Origin: Actinomycetes bacterium
Lineage (GTDB): Bacteria > Actinomycetota > Acidimicrobiia > Acidimicrobiales > JAMCPL01
Reading direction: 5' to 3'
Assembly: GCA_021841005.1 (NCBI GenBank)
Contig: JAKBVZ010000035.1
Coordinates: 1-64,000 of the forward strand
DNA: 64,000 nucleotides
The translations under genes were made by a program, and so were the position numbers. Numbering within the stretch: the first letter of the stretch is position 1; each line of letters begins with the position of its first letter. This document shows positions 44,617 to 53,301 of the stretch, piece by piece. The notes under the pieces were generated by a model, which saw only the letters and a program-made list of their open reading frames with translations, searched no databases and was not told the DNA's origin.

Positions 44617-45915
44617 GTGCGCCTGATATTGACCGGAACCCGCTGGCCCGGAGACGATATAGCAATAGAGGATGGACGTATAGCCGCCAGGGGGGAAGTA
44701 CGTGCCCGCGAGGGTGACCGGATTATACATTGTGAAGGCGATATAATCACGCCGGGACTTGTAAATACTCATCACCATCTCTACCAGTGGATGACGCGGG
44801 GCAGGGCCACTGGATGCGACCTGTTCGGATGGCTCAAGGTTCTGTATCCCATATGGGCGAGGATGGATACCGCTGACATTCGGGCTGCGGCGCTCACCGG
44901 TCTTGGCGAGCTTGCTCTTTCGGGGGCGACCACTGTGGCCGATCATCATTACATAGTGCCCAGAGGTGATGACAGCGTGTTCTACGCAATAGCCGATGCC
45001 GCCAGGGAAGTGGGAGTGAGGCTGGTGCTGTCCAGGGGATCGATGGATCTTGGGGAATCGAATGGTGGCTTGCCTCCTGACGACATTGTGGAGGACACCG
45101 AAGCGGTGCTCGCATCCACTGAATCCGTGGCATCCAACTTGCACGATGGTGACATGACTACGGTGGTGGTGGCGCCCTGTAGCCCTTTCTCCGTCACTCC
45201 CGAACTCATGGAAACCTCTGCAGTGCTCGCCCGTACGCTTGGCTTACGATTGCACACCCATCTTGCCGAGACTGTCTCAGAAGAGCGGGATTGCCAGGCC
45301 CGCTACGGTCGGCGTCCTCTGGAAGTGATGGAGGAACTGGGTTGGGTAGGCCAGGATGTATGGTTTGCGCATGGTATCCACTTCAACCCTGCAGAGATAC
45401 AACGGCTGGGTACGGCTGGAGTGGGGGTGGCTCACTGCCCGTCATCCAACGGGCGGTTGGCGTCAGGATTCTGTCCTGTGGTGGATCTCAGAAGCGCAGG
45501 CGTACCGGTTGGGCTGGGCGTGGACGGTGCAGCCTCCAACGAGTCAGGTGCGCTGTTCCCCGAGATTCGCCAGGCTGTCTACCTGGCTCGCTTGCGGGAA
45601 GGGAGGCCTGATGCCCTCTCACCTGAAGAGGGCTTGGAGATGGCTACGGTAGGCGGGGCTAAGTGCATCGGCCGCCCGGAACTCGGCACCCTGGAAGTCG
45701 GCTCGCCTGCCGATATTGCCGTCTGGCCGGGAGGTGACCTGGAAGATGTGGAGGATGCTTTGGCTGGCTTGGTACTGGGTCCCGACCGGCGGGTGAGGCA
45801 CCTATTCGTCGGAGGCCGCATGGTGGTGGAGGACGGGATGCCAGTGGGGTTTAACCTCGACGCAAGCCATCGGGAACTGGCTCGCCGCGCCAAACGGCTT
45901 TTCGCTTCTGATTGA
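44617..45915 (+). CDS. 8-oxoguanine deaminase-like amidohydrolase
   Basis: This 432-residue amidohydrolase of the TrzA/AtzB/8-oxoguanine deaminase group deaminates an amino-heterocycle. Zinc-site motifs are TPGLVNTHHHLYQWMTRG, GATTVADHHYIVPRG, RLHTHLAETVSEERDCQARY, VWFAHGIHFNPAEI, VAHCPSSNGRLASGFCPV and LGVDGAASNESGALFPEIRQ. The composite beta domain is complete at both ends (MRLILTGTRWPGDD; RHLFVGGRMVVEDGMPVG). The GTG start has AGGAGG at 5 nt. Deamination of 8-oxoguanine would give urate, feeding the island. Guanine or another aminopurine is an alternative substrate. Confidence 0.88.
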   Translation: MRLILTGTRWPGDDIAIEDGRIAARGEVRAREGDRIIHCEGDIITPGLVNTHHHLYQWMTRGRATGCDLFGWLKVLYPIWARMDTADIRAAALTGLGELALSGATTVADHHYIVPRGDDSVFYAIADAAREVGVRLVLSRGSMDLGESNGGLPPDDIVEDTEAVLASTESVASNLHDGDMTTVVVAPCSPFSVTPELMETSAVLARTLGLRLHTHLAETVSEERDCQARYGRRPLEVMEELGWVGQDVWFAHGIHFNPAEIQRLGTAGVGVAHCPSSNGRLASGFCPVVDLRSAGVPVGLGVDGAASNESGALFPEIRQAVYLARLREGRPDALSPEEGLEMATVGGAKCIGRPELGTLEVGSPADIAVWPGGDLEDVEDALAGLVLGPDRRVRHLFVGGRMVVEDGMPVGFNLDASHRELARRAKRLFASD

Positions 45916-45955
45916 GTGGAACCTGCCGGTACCGTAGCCGCTTCGATCCGACCGG

Positions 45956-48142
45956 CTAAGGGATGACGGTTACAAGGGTGCCGATATGCACCTGGGGATA
46001 CACCTGGGCAGCTACAGATACCGGCAGCTCCACGCAGCCGAGACTCTGGGGGAAGCCGTAGGAGGCCCTGATGAAGCCGTGGACGGCATCGCTGCCATTG
46101 AAGTAGTTGATCCAGTAGACGGGGTCGTGGTAGTAGGTGCCGTTAGGGTTGTAGCCACTCATGTAGTGGAACGGGAAGCGCAGGTATATGGGGTAGGTGC
46201 CTGGCGCTGTGGGGGTCTGGGGAATGCCGGTATTGACCAGATTGGTGAGCACCACCTGGCCATTGCTCCACAGCCAGAGTCTCTCGGGAAGCTGCATGGA
46301 TACCTGTATCCAAGTGTATGGGTGCGGGTCGTGGGCACCGCTGAGCAACGCATGGATCAGGGTCGGCCACAGGAGCGGGTTGGCGCGCCCTACGGTGTTC
46401 AAACCTTCCACCTGCTCGAAGGCCATCACCGCTCCCTTGGTCATCACTGTATATGCTCCTGGCTGCCACAGAGATGTCAGGGCACTGGGAAAATTCCAGC
46501 GCCAGGTAAAGGTGCCTTGCGGCGGAGAAACCATCATGGATGCTTGGGCGCTGATCGTGCCTGCGCTTGTGTTGCCAGTAGCAGTGACAGTTCCCGTGCT
46601 GCCGGTGCTAGGTGCAGAGGGGATCCAGTTGAATGGTAGGTACCCGAGATGTGCAAGGATCTGTTGCAGGCGTAGGGTGGATCCCGGGGCACCTTGCAAC
46701 TCCACGGTGCTCGTGGGATCAGACACCGTGCCCGCGCCGTTCGACAGGCGTACCGCGGCCGGCAGGTGCATATTCACCTGCTCGCCTGGCCAGAACACCG
46801 GACCGTCCGGGGTGAACTTCAGGCTGTAGGCAGTAGGTTCCGACCAGGTTCCCTTGGGAACGATAGCTCCATTGATCACTGGGGTGATCGACGGGGTGCG
46901 CTTTCCGAATACACTAGCCACCGGTTCCGAGAGAGTGATCTTTACGGGAGAGGATGCCGGCAGGGCGCTACCGGCGGTAGATGGAGTGATGATCGCCATA
47001 GGAGTATGTCCGATGGTTCCAAAGTAAGTGAACCGCACTTGCCGAGCGGGTAGCGATTCCCAGAGGTAGGGAGCAGCAGCAACGCTGGCTATGCCTGCCT
47101 GCCCATTTTTCACCTGGTTCACTATTTCAACCCTGCTGGATGGCGTCTTCAGACGCTCGATTGGATCGATGGAGGCAATCGTGACCGACACCTCGCTTAC
47201 CGGTTTGCTGAACCTGGCATACACCGCCTGTCCTGGAGGAACTGTAGTGACCGATGTCAGCAGGCGAGCATAGGGGGTGGTCACCTGCCTGGTGAGCTTA
47301 GCAGTGTGACCGGCCAACCAGCCGATCCAGGAAGGCCTGCGCAACTCTACGGTGACATCGACTCTTGTTGCGGTAGGAACCGGCGACAGGGGCACAAAGC
47401 TCCCGCCATGATCGGCAAGTGTGACCTGATGACCATGGTAGCTTGCAATCGCCGAGACAACGCGGCCACTGGCTCCACTCGACTTCAAGTCGACGAGTCC
47501 TTGCGAGGATGGTTCAAGGTTTGCTCGTGGCCAGGAAAGGTACAGGAAGGTGGCGCCCAACAGTGCCAGCAGTACTACGGCACCGAACCCTACCAGCATG
47601 CCCCAACGATGCTTGCCACGGGCTTTTGACACTTCCTCCGATCGCGGATGGCGCTCAGTTCCCAAGGCGTGGTTGCCGGCTGGATCGTATGACCACGATG
47701 AAGGCAATCCGGCAGGTGAAGCAGGTGGCGTAGCCAGTGACCCGGAAGCAGGAGGCGCTATGGCCGGTATGGTTGGTGCTGTAGCCGGCGACTCAGAGGT
47801 TGGTGCTGTAGCCGGCGATGTAGGTATTGCCGCAAATTCCTGTGTCATGGAGGATGCTTGGGCTGGTACTGATGTAAAGTCTGGAGCCGGAGTCTGCAAG
47901 GATGCCGGCGGCAGGGCCCCGGGATTCCCTGCAGCAGACGGGGTGAAACCTAGCGGCACAGAGGCAATCGGTGCAGACGGCGGCATCGTAACTGTTGGAG
48001 TTGCTTGTGCATCAGCCACCTGAACTTCTGCAGTAGTGGTTCCGTATTGCGGCGCTGTGAAGCCCGGTCCAGTGCCGACATGTTCCGGCTGTCGGGGCGT
48101 AGATGCCTGCTCGGCTGTTCCCTGCTTCCTGAAGTACTTCAC
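45956..48142 (-). CDS. Membrane-anchored L,D-transpeptidase (YkuD)
   Basis: A large (728-residue) cell-wall cross-linking enzyme. The cytoplasmic N-terminus of about 180 residues is rich in Pro/Ala/Thr with ATAPTSESPATAP-type repeats. A single membrane segment follows (MLVGFGAVVLLALLGATFLYLS). The outside part has Ig-like/LysM-linker-like domains and a C-terminal YkuD domain ending DAVHGFIRASYGFPQSLGCV, ELPVSVAAQVY. The catalytic cysteine motif is SLGCVELP instead of the usual SHGCVRL. The GTG start lies 6 nt after a TATAAT box. It forms 3-3 peptide cross-links in peptidoglycan. ppk1 lies 36 bp upstream on the same strand. Confidence 0.88.
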   Translation of the reverse strand: MKYFRKQGTAEQASTPRQPEHVGTGPGFTAPQYGTTTAEVQVADAQATPTVTMPPSAPIASVPLGFTPSAAGNPGALPPASLQTPAPDFTSVPAQASSMTQEFAAIPTSPATAPTSESPATAPTIPAIAPPASGSLATPPASPAGLPSSWSYDPAGNHALGTERHPRSEEVSKARGKHRWGMLVGFGAVVLLALLGATFLYLSWPRANLEPSSQGLVDLKSSGASGRVVSAIASYHGHQVTLADHGGSFVPLSPVPTATRVDVTVELRRPSWIGWLAGHTAKLTRQVTTPYARLLTSVTTVPPGQAVYARFSKPVSEVSVTIASIDPIERLKTPSSRVEIVNQVKNGQAGIASVAAAPYLWESLPARQVRFTYFGTIGHTPMAIITPSTAGSALPASSPVKITLSEPVASVFGKRTPSITPVINGAIVPKGTWSEPTAYSLKFTPDGPVFWPGEQVNMHLPAAVRLSNGAGTVSDPTSTVELQGAPGSTLRLQQILAHLGYLPFNWIPSAPSTGSTGTVTATGNTSAGTISAQASMMVSPPQGTFTWRWNFPSALTSLWQPGAYTVMTKGAVMAFEQVEGLNTVGRANPLLWPTLIHALLSGAHDPHPYTWIQVSMQLPERLWLWSNGQVVLTNLVNTGIPQTPTAPGTYPIYLRFPFHYMSGYNPNGTYYHDPVYWINYFNGSDAVHGFIRASYGFPQSLGCVELPVSVAAQVYPQVHIGTLVTVIP

Positions 48143-48148
48143 GAAGTC

Positions 48149-48154
48149 ATTATA
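48149..48154 (-). promoter_or_regulatory. -10 box of the L,D-transpeptidase gene (leaderless)
   Basis: On the minus strand a perfect TATAAT is followed by 6 nt and the GTG start, within the 36-bp gap after ppk1. An AGGAG next to it belongs to a four-codon ATG-ACT-TCG-TGA frame that overlaps the GTG, so a leadered reading is also possible. Confidence 0.5.
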
Positions 48155-48178
48155 TACTCCTGCCCGCCATTTTGCCGT

Positions 48179-50413
48179 TCAACCCTGCAGTTCCGGGTCC
48201 CTTCTACGGCGTACCCTGTCCAGGGCCAGCGCCTCCAGCGCCACTTGTGCATTGGTTCCCGTAACGGCAGGCAGTCTTTCCCACGAACCGGTTGGCATCA
48301 GCTCCCAGGAGTTGGTATCGTCTTTCAGGCACAGATCAAGTATGTCTTCCAGCCGGCCCCTCGCGCCGAAGTCGCTTACTGGAACGAGAGCCTCTATGCG
48401 GCGGTCCAGGTTGCGTTCCATCAGGTCAGCCGATCCGATGAGTAGCCGACGATCGTCCGAACCGGCTTGACCGAATGCATATATCCGGGAATGTTCCAGG
48501 AATCGTCCAACTATCGATTTTACGGTGATCCTTTCAGAGAGGCCGGGGAGTCGGGGCCTTACCGAGCACACACCCCTTACGATGAGATCCACTCTTGCTC
48601 CTGCCATCCCGGCGCCGTAGAGGGCATCCACTATCTCCACATCGGTGAGACCGTTGACCTTTATGACGATCCGGCCATCTTCTCCTTTTTGTGCTTGCTC
48701 ATTGATCCATCCCAGTATTGCCTTTCTTGTCTTGACCGGGGAAACCACCAGCTTTTTGTAGTCGACATGCTTGCTGAAGCCGGTCAGGTAGTTGAACAGA
48801 TCCCCTACGTCTCTGGTGAGGGCTGGATCACTGGAGAACAGGCCTATATCTTCATACGATCTTGCTGTTTTGGGGTTGTAGTTTCCGGTTCCTATATGGC
48901 AGTAGCGGCGTATCCCATCTTCCTCCCGGCGAGCGACCAGCAGTATCTTGGAGTGCACCTTGAGGCCAGGAACGCCGTATACGACATGCACCCCCGCCTC
49001 TTCGAGGGTCCGGGCCCAGTTGATATTGTTCTCCTCGTCAAACCTCGCTTTGAGCTCTATGACAGCGGCAACCTGCTTGCCGGCCTCGGCAGCGTCTATC
49101 AGCGAACTGATTATAGGGCTGTCTCCGGAAGTTCTATACAGAGTCTGCTTGATGGCCAGTACATCCTTGTCTGCCGCTGCCTGGGAAAGGAACGCTTCCA
49201 CTGAAGTGGTAAACGAGTCATAGGGGTGATGCACCAGAACATCTCTTTTGGCCAGTACCGTAAAGAGGTCCGTGGATTGGTTGCTGGCGTCTGCAAGTGG
49301 ATACGAGGTCATGGGAGTCCATGCATCGACGTGTAGATCGGGCCGATCGATTTCGTACAGTAGCCATAGCCCGGTCAGCTCCAGCGGGGCCGTTGTGCTG
49401 TATATGTCCGAAGCTGTGAGATCGAGTTCGGCGAGCAACAGGTCGACCAGATCCTGCGACATGCCCGAAGTGATCTCGAGCCTGATGGCGCTGCCGAAGC
49501 GCCGCCTTCTGAGTTCCATTTCTACGGCAACGAGGAGGTCGTCTGCTTCATCCTCCGCCACGATGAGGTCTGCGTTACGGGTCACCCTGAATGCACAGGT
49601 TTCGCCGATACGCATATGGGGAAAGAGCCTTTCCAGCTGGGCGGTGATGATCTGTTCCAGGGGTACGAAGCGCTTGCCGTCAAGTGTCTCTATGAAGCGG
49701 GGGAGCGATGGTGGTACTTTTACTCTGGCAACTCTTTGTAGCCCGCTTGTAGGATCTTCGATCTTCACGATTAAATTGAGTGATAGGTTGGATATATAGG
49801 GGAAAGGATGGCCAGGGTCTACCGCCAGAGGTGTGAGTACGGGGTATATGTCTCGTTCGAATACCTCGACCAGGTACTCTTGTTCTGAAGCCGTAAGGTC
49901 TGTCCAATTCGAAAAGGCGATGCCGCACGCTTGCAGCTCCGGCACGATACATGAGAGGAATATCTTGGACTCCCGTTCCACAAGCTGCATCACCCTGGAT
50001 CTTATGGCTGTGAGTACTTCTTGAGGCCTCATACCATCCGGCAACCTGGATCTGAGTCCGGCATCGACCTGGTCTTTGAGCCCGGCCACTCTTACCTGGA
50101 AGAACTCATCGAGACCTTCGGAGAAGATGGCAAGGAACTTGGCCCTCTCCATCACCGGCAGAGTTGTGTCATCCGCGAGGTCAAGAAGCCTGGAGCCGAA
50201 CTCCAACCAGGACAGCTCACGATTCGTGAATCGCTCGTGGTTGCCTGCCCAGCCATCAAGCTTGACCGTGCCACCCGGCAGCGTACCGGCTGTGCTTGCT
50301 GTACCTGCCGTACCGCCATCGGCATCGCTACTGTCGCTACCGGAAATGCCACTACCGGCACTGGGGGGTAGCGTCTCTACGCCAAGATGTCCAGTATAAT
50401 CATCATTCAACAT
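48179..50413 (-). CDS. ppk1: Polyphosphate kinase 1
   Basis: Reversible synthesis of polyphosphate from ATP. The 744 residues include the N domain (FTNRELSWLEFGSRLLDLAD), ERAKFLAIFSEGLDEFFQVR, PVLTPLAVDPGHPFPYISNL, the catalytic part HPYDSF...QAAADKDVLAIKQTLYRTS, AVIELKARFDEENNINWART, VHVVYGVPGLKVHSKILLV and YCHIGTGNYNPKTARSYEDI. The two phospholipase-D-like modules with the phosphohistidine are intact. An N-terminal extension of about 50 residues is Gly/Ser/Thr-rich (SGSDSSDADGGTAGTASTAG). It is divergent from rodA with about 175 bp between. Confidence 0.96.
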   Translation of the reverse strand: MLNDDYTGHLGVETLPPSAGSGISGSDSSDADGGTAGTASTAGTLPGGTVKLDGWAGNHERFTNRELSWLEFGSRLLDLADDTTLPVMERAKFLAIFSEGLDEFFQVRVAGLKDQVDAGLRSRLPDGMRPQEVLTAIRSRVMQLVERESKIFLSCIVPELQACGIAFSNWTDLTASEQEYLVEVFERDIYPVLTPLAVDPGHPFPYISNLSLNLIVKIEDPTSGLQRVARVKVPPSLPRFIETLDGKRFVPLEQIITAQLERLFPHMRIGETCAFRVTRNADLIVAEDEADDLLVAVEMELRRRRFGSAIRLEITSGMSQDLVDLLLAELDLTASDIYSTTAPLELTGLWLLYEIDRPDLHVDAWTPMTSYPLADASNQSTDLFTVLAKRDVLVHHPYDSFTTSVEAFLSQAAADKDVLAIKQTLYRTSGDSPIISSLIDAAEAGKQVAAVIELKARFDEENNINWARTLEEAGVHVVYGVPGLKVHSKILLVARREEDGIRRYCHIGTGNYNPKTARSYEDIGLFSSDPALTRDVGDLFNYLTGFSKHVDYKKLVVSPVKTRKAILGWINEQAQKGEDGRIVIKVNGLTDVEIVDALYGAGMAGARVDLIVRGVCSVRPRLPGLSERITVKSIVGRFLEHSRIYAFGQAGSDDRRLLIGSADLMERNLDRRIEALVPVSDFGARGRLEDILDLCLKDDTNSWELMPTGSWERLPAVTGTNAQVALEALALDRVRRRRDPELQG

Positions 50414-50588
50414 TTCAATACAATCCTACTCAATTCCGAGGTTGGATGCTCCCACCTCCGGGTTTTTGGCAGCTGGTCTCATCCGGAGGTTTTAGGTGAG
50501 GCGACGAAGCGAGATTCTCGGAGGATTTGGCAGGACAACAGGAGCGCCCGCAGGTACGCGCCGGCGTAGTGTAAAATAGACTCTCGAG

Positions 50589-51800
50589 ATGACCACGATT
50601 ACCGGTTCCACTTTCACCGCAGGCGCTTCCATGCCTCCGCCCGCCAGTGAGACCAGGCGCGGGCTGGCCAGGTTCGACTTCATCCTGATAGGAGCTTCTG
50701 TCCTCTTGTCGATTGTAGGCGTTACCGTAGTCTATGCATCTACACGCGAGCAACTGATAGCGCAGGGGGCGAATCCTCATTACCTTATGGATCATCAGGT
50801 GGAATACATAGTCGTTGGCTTCGTGGCAATGATGGCACTGGCACTGGTCGATTACCGGTGGCTCGAGGCACTCCGGTGGATAGTATACGCAGGCCTTGTC
50901 CTGGCCCTGCTGGCGACATTCACCCCGCTCGGCTCCAGCGCATTGGGCGCAGCCAGATGGATACAGGTGGGACCTGTCCAGATCCAGCCTTCCGCTTTTG
51001 GAGCTCTAGTGCTTATAGTGGTGGTTGCCGCTTACTGCGGGCGGCGATACCAGCTGGACCAGATGCACACGGATGCCCTCACTTTCAAGGATATGGTGAA
51101 GTTGCTCCTTCTTGCGGCTCTTCCTATCCTGCTGGTGGTGAAGCAGCCGGATCTAGGTAGCGCCATTGTCATGTTGACGACCCTCTTCGTGCTGCTGGTG
51201 GTTGCAGGCCTTCCAAATCGCTATACGATCCTATTGGTGCTGCTCGGAGTGGTGGCGGCGGTTGCCATGGTCAAGCTTGGCCTCCTCCATCACTACCAGC
51301 TCCTGCGACTTACCAGCTTTATACACCAGACCAACAATCCGGCAGGTGCTGCATACAATTCGGTGGAGTCCAAAGCGGCTATTGGCTCTGGCGGCCTTTT
51401 TGGGACCGGGCTGCTCAAGGGCCCTCAGGTCAACCTGTTTTTCCTGCCTGAAGCTCAGACTGATTTCATTTTTTCAGTAGTGGGCGAGGAACTGGGATTC
51501 ATAGGTGGAGCTGTCTTGATTTTCTTGCTGGGTGTGGTCATATGGAGATTGGTAAGGATAGCAAGGTTGGCAGGCGATCCCTTCGGGCGCATACTCGTAG
51601 GTGGTACTGTTGGGCTCATGGCTTTCAGCGTTTTCGAGAACATAGGCATGGCAAGTGGCATCATGCCGGTTGCGGGCATTCCATTGCCGTTTATCAGCTA
51701 TGGCGGATCGGCGTTGCTGTCGTTCTTCGCGTGTACCGGCATTGCCTTGTCGGTCTATGCCCGATCGCCTCGAAAGCGCAATAGCGTCTTCATCCGCTGA
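50589..51800 (+). CDS. rodA: SEDS-family peptidoglycan glycosyltransferase (RodA/FtsW)
   Basis: This 403-residue multi-pass membrane glycosyltransferase polymerises lipid II for elongation or division. Signatures are FDFILIGASVLLSIVGVTVV, LVDYRWLEALRW, LVVKQPDLGSAIVMLTTLF, NPAGAAYNSVESKAAIGSGG, LFGTGLLKGPQVNLFFLPEA, QTDFIFSVVGEELGFIGGAV and AGIPLPFISYGGSALLSFFA. The stop overlaps the next gene (TGATG). A second SEDS gene sits at 61.5 kb next to aroE. This copy, stand-alone and lacking a penicillin-binding partner, looks more like RodA, but the division of labour cannot be settled here. Confidence 0.92.
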   Translation: MTTITGSTFTAGASMPPPASETRRGLARFDFILIGASVLLSIVGVTVVYASTREQLIAQGANPHYLMDHQVEYIVVGFVAMMALALVDYRWLEALRWIVYAGLVLALLATFTPLGSSALGAARWIQVGPVQIQPSAFGALVLIVVVAAYCGRRYQLDQMHTDALTFKDMVKLLLLAALPILLVVKQPDLGSAIVMLTTLFVLLVVAGLPNRYTILLVLLGVVAAVAMVKLGLLHHYQLLRLTSFIHQTNNPAGAAYNSVESKAAIGSGGLFGTGLLKGPQVNLFFLPEAQTDFIFSVVGEELGFIGGAVLIFLLGVVIWRLVRIARLAGDPFGRILVGGTVGLMAFSVFENIGMASGIMPVAGIPLPFISYGGSALLSFFACTGIALSVYARSPRKRNSVFIR

Positions 51801-52468
51801 TGGATCGGGAGGGGGCTCTTCCCGTGCCTGCAAGTGGTAAGAGTACAGTGAACGAGGTGATCATAGAGGAGGAGTCTGTCGTGAGCGCCGGCGAGAATGT
51901 TGCCGGAGAGATCGCTATGGATGTGAACGAGGTGCCCAGTGCTCGCGAGACTGGTGCAGACGCCGGCGGAGGGGAGGTCACTACGGATGTGGCTACCGCA
52001 AAGACGATCGGGGCGACCGCTGGAGCCGATCACCCGTACAGTCCCTGGTCTGTGGTCCTTGTGGACGATGTGTGCATGGAGTTGCCTTCCAACAATCCTG
52101 TGATCGTGCTGCGCGAGCAGGATGCACCCTGGAGGGAACTGCGTATTCCAGTCGGACTGGCTGAAGGCAACTACATAGCTTACGCAATGAAGAAAGTGGC
52201 CACTCCGAGGCCGCTGGTTCACGATCTCATGCTCGATCTGCTGGAGCGCCATCAGGTGACAGTGGAAGCTGCGCGTATCGTGGGAGTCCAGGGAAAGTTG
52301 TTCCTCGCCGAACTCGAGACCATGGGACCTAAGGGTCGCCAGGTGATACAGTGTAGGCCGTCCGACGCGATAGCCCTGGCCGTACGCACCAAGATGCCTA
52401 TTCCGGTTCTGGTCGCGGAGTGGGTGTTTGTTTCCGTGTATCATGCAGGGAAGCCCGGTTGCAAGTAA
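51800..52468 (+). CDS. Bifunctional nuclease family protein (DUF151)
   Basis: This 222-residue protein has a DUF151/bifunctional nuclease domain in its C-terminal two-thirds: PVIVLREQDAPWRELRIPVG, EGNYIAYAMKKVATPRPLVH, DLMLDLLERHQVTVEAARIV and GRQVIQCRPSDAIALAVRTK. The role in bacteria is poorly known; family members have DNase/RNase activity. The first 75 residues are Glu/Ala/Gly-rich and variable. The start codon overlaps the rodA stop (TGATG), so the two are coupled. A later start is possible, but no better ribosome-binding site was found. Confidence 0.88.
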   Translation: MDREGALPVPASGKSTVNEVIIEEESVVSAGENVAGEIAMDVNEVPSARETGADAGGGEVTTDVATAKTIGATAGADHPYSPWSVVLVDDVCMELPSNNPVIVLREQDAPWRELRIPVGLAEGNYIAYAMKKVATPRPLVHDLMLDLLERHQVTVEAARIVGVQGKLFLAELETMGPKGRQVIQCRPSDAIALAVRTKMPIPVLVAEWVFVSVYHAGKPGCK

Positions 52469-52482
52469 GAGGCTCCAGCGAA

Positions 52483-53286
52483 TTACTTTAGTATTCGGCG
52501 ACCGATGCATCCGAGTCCGATGCCCATTGCCATGCCTCCTATCACATCTGTGGCATAGTGGTGCCCCAGGTGAAGCCGGGAATACGAGACGGCGGACGCC
52601 AGGAGGTAGTAAACGGGACCGAGAGGATCGCCAGCTGCAAGGACGGTGGCTGCGCACCAGGCCGTAAGGGTGTGGCCCGACGGGAAACTAGGACTTCCAG
52701 GGGTTCGCACTCCATACGATTCTCCGAGTGGTGCCGGCATGGCAGTGGTCGGGTACGCATTCCCGGAACCAACGCGTCCAGCTACGCTAGGGGTTGGTAC
52801 AGCTACGCTAGGGGTTGGTACCGGCGATGTATGTCCTTGTCTTTTCCGCTGCCCTGATATGTTCTCGGAGCCCAATCTTCCGGAGGGCCCCGATCCTACC
52901 GGCGATGACTCTGGCGGTGAGCCTTTCCCCGGCTCCAGCTTGCCGCAAGGGTCAGCTTCATAGGGTCTTGGTCTTCTAACGATATACTTCAATGACCAGT
53001 TCAGCGAGGGGGCGCCCATGGAGGTGAACAGGATGGCGTGGACAGTGCTCCTGCGTGCTTGCGGGTGGGAAAGTGCCCGCACGGCGCCGATCAATGCCCA
53101 CACAAGACCGTAATCGGCCAGCTTGGTGAGCAGTGCGGATGACGCATCAAGCGCACGGATGCCTCTTGCGTGCTGGAGGGCGGAGTCGACGGTATGGTCG
53201 AAATGGTATATCCCTGTGACAACGGATCCGATAAACCTCCCCATCCCCACGGGCGAGGATTGCGTCCCCATCAGTGCATATTCCAT
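52483..53286 (-). CDS. PAP2-family phosphatase with internal insert
   Basis: A membrane PAP2 acid phosphatase, likely acting on undecaprenyl or lipid phosphates. The three catalytic blocks are present: LKYIVRRPRP (C1), SFPSGHTLT (C2) and SRLHLGHHYATDVIGG (C3). Between C1 and C2 there is a hydrophilic insert of about 75 residues (EPGKGSPPESSPVGSGPSGR and two VPTPSVA repeats from a 21-bp tandem repeat). Hydrophobic segments surround the motifs (ALIGAVRAL, AWCAATVLAAG, AMGIGLGCIG). The gene converges with the DUF151 gene and has an upstream RecB-like gene on the same strand. Confidence 0.9.
   Translation of the reverse strand: MEYALMGTQSSPVGMGRFIGSVVTGIYHFDHTVDSALQHARGIRALDASSALLTKLADYGLVWALIGAVRALSHPQARRSTVHAILFTSMGAPSLNWSLKYIVRRPRPYEADPCGKLEPGKGSPPESSPVGSGPSGRLGSENISGQRKRQGHTSPVPTPSVAVPTPSVAGRVGSGNAYPTTAMPAPLGESYGVRTPGSPSFPSGHTLTAWCAATVLAAGDPLGPVYYLLASAVSYSRLHLGHHYATDVIGGMAMGIGLGCIGRRILK
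52781..52822 (-). repeat. 21-bp tandem repeat inside the PAP2 gene
   Basis: Two copies (one mismatch at the end) of GCTACGCTAGGGGTTGGTAC plus one base encode the duplicated VPTPSVA. Confidence 0.9.
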
Positions 53287-53301
53287 ATTAATATGTTCCT
53301 A

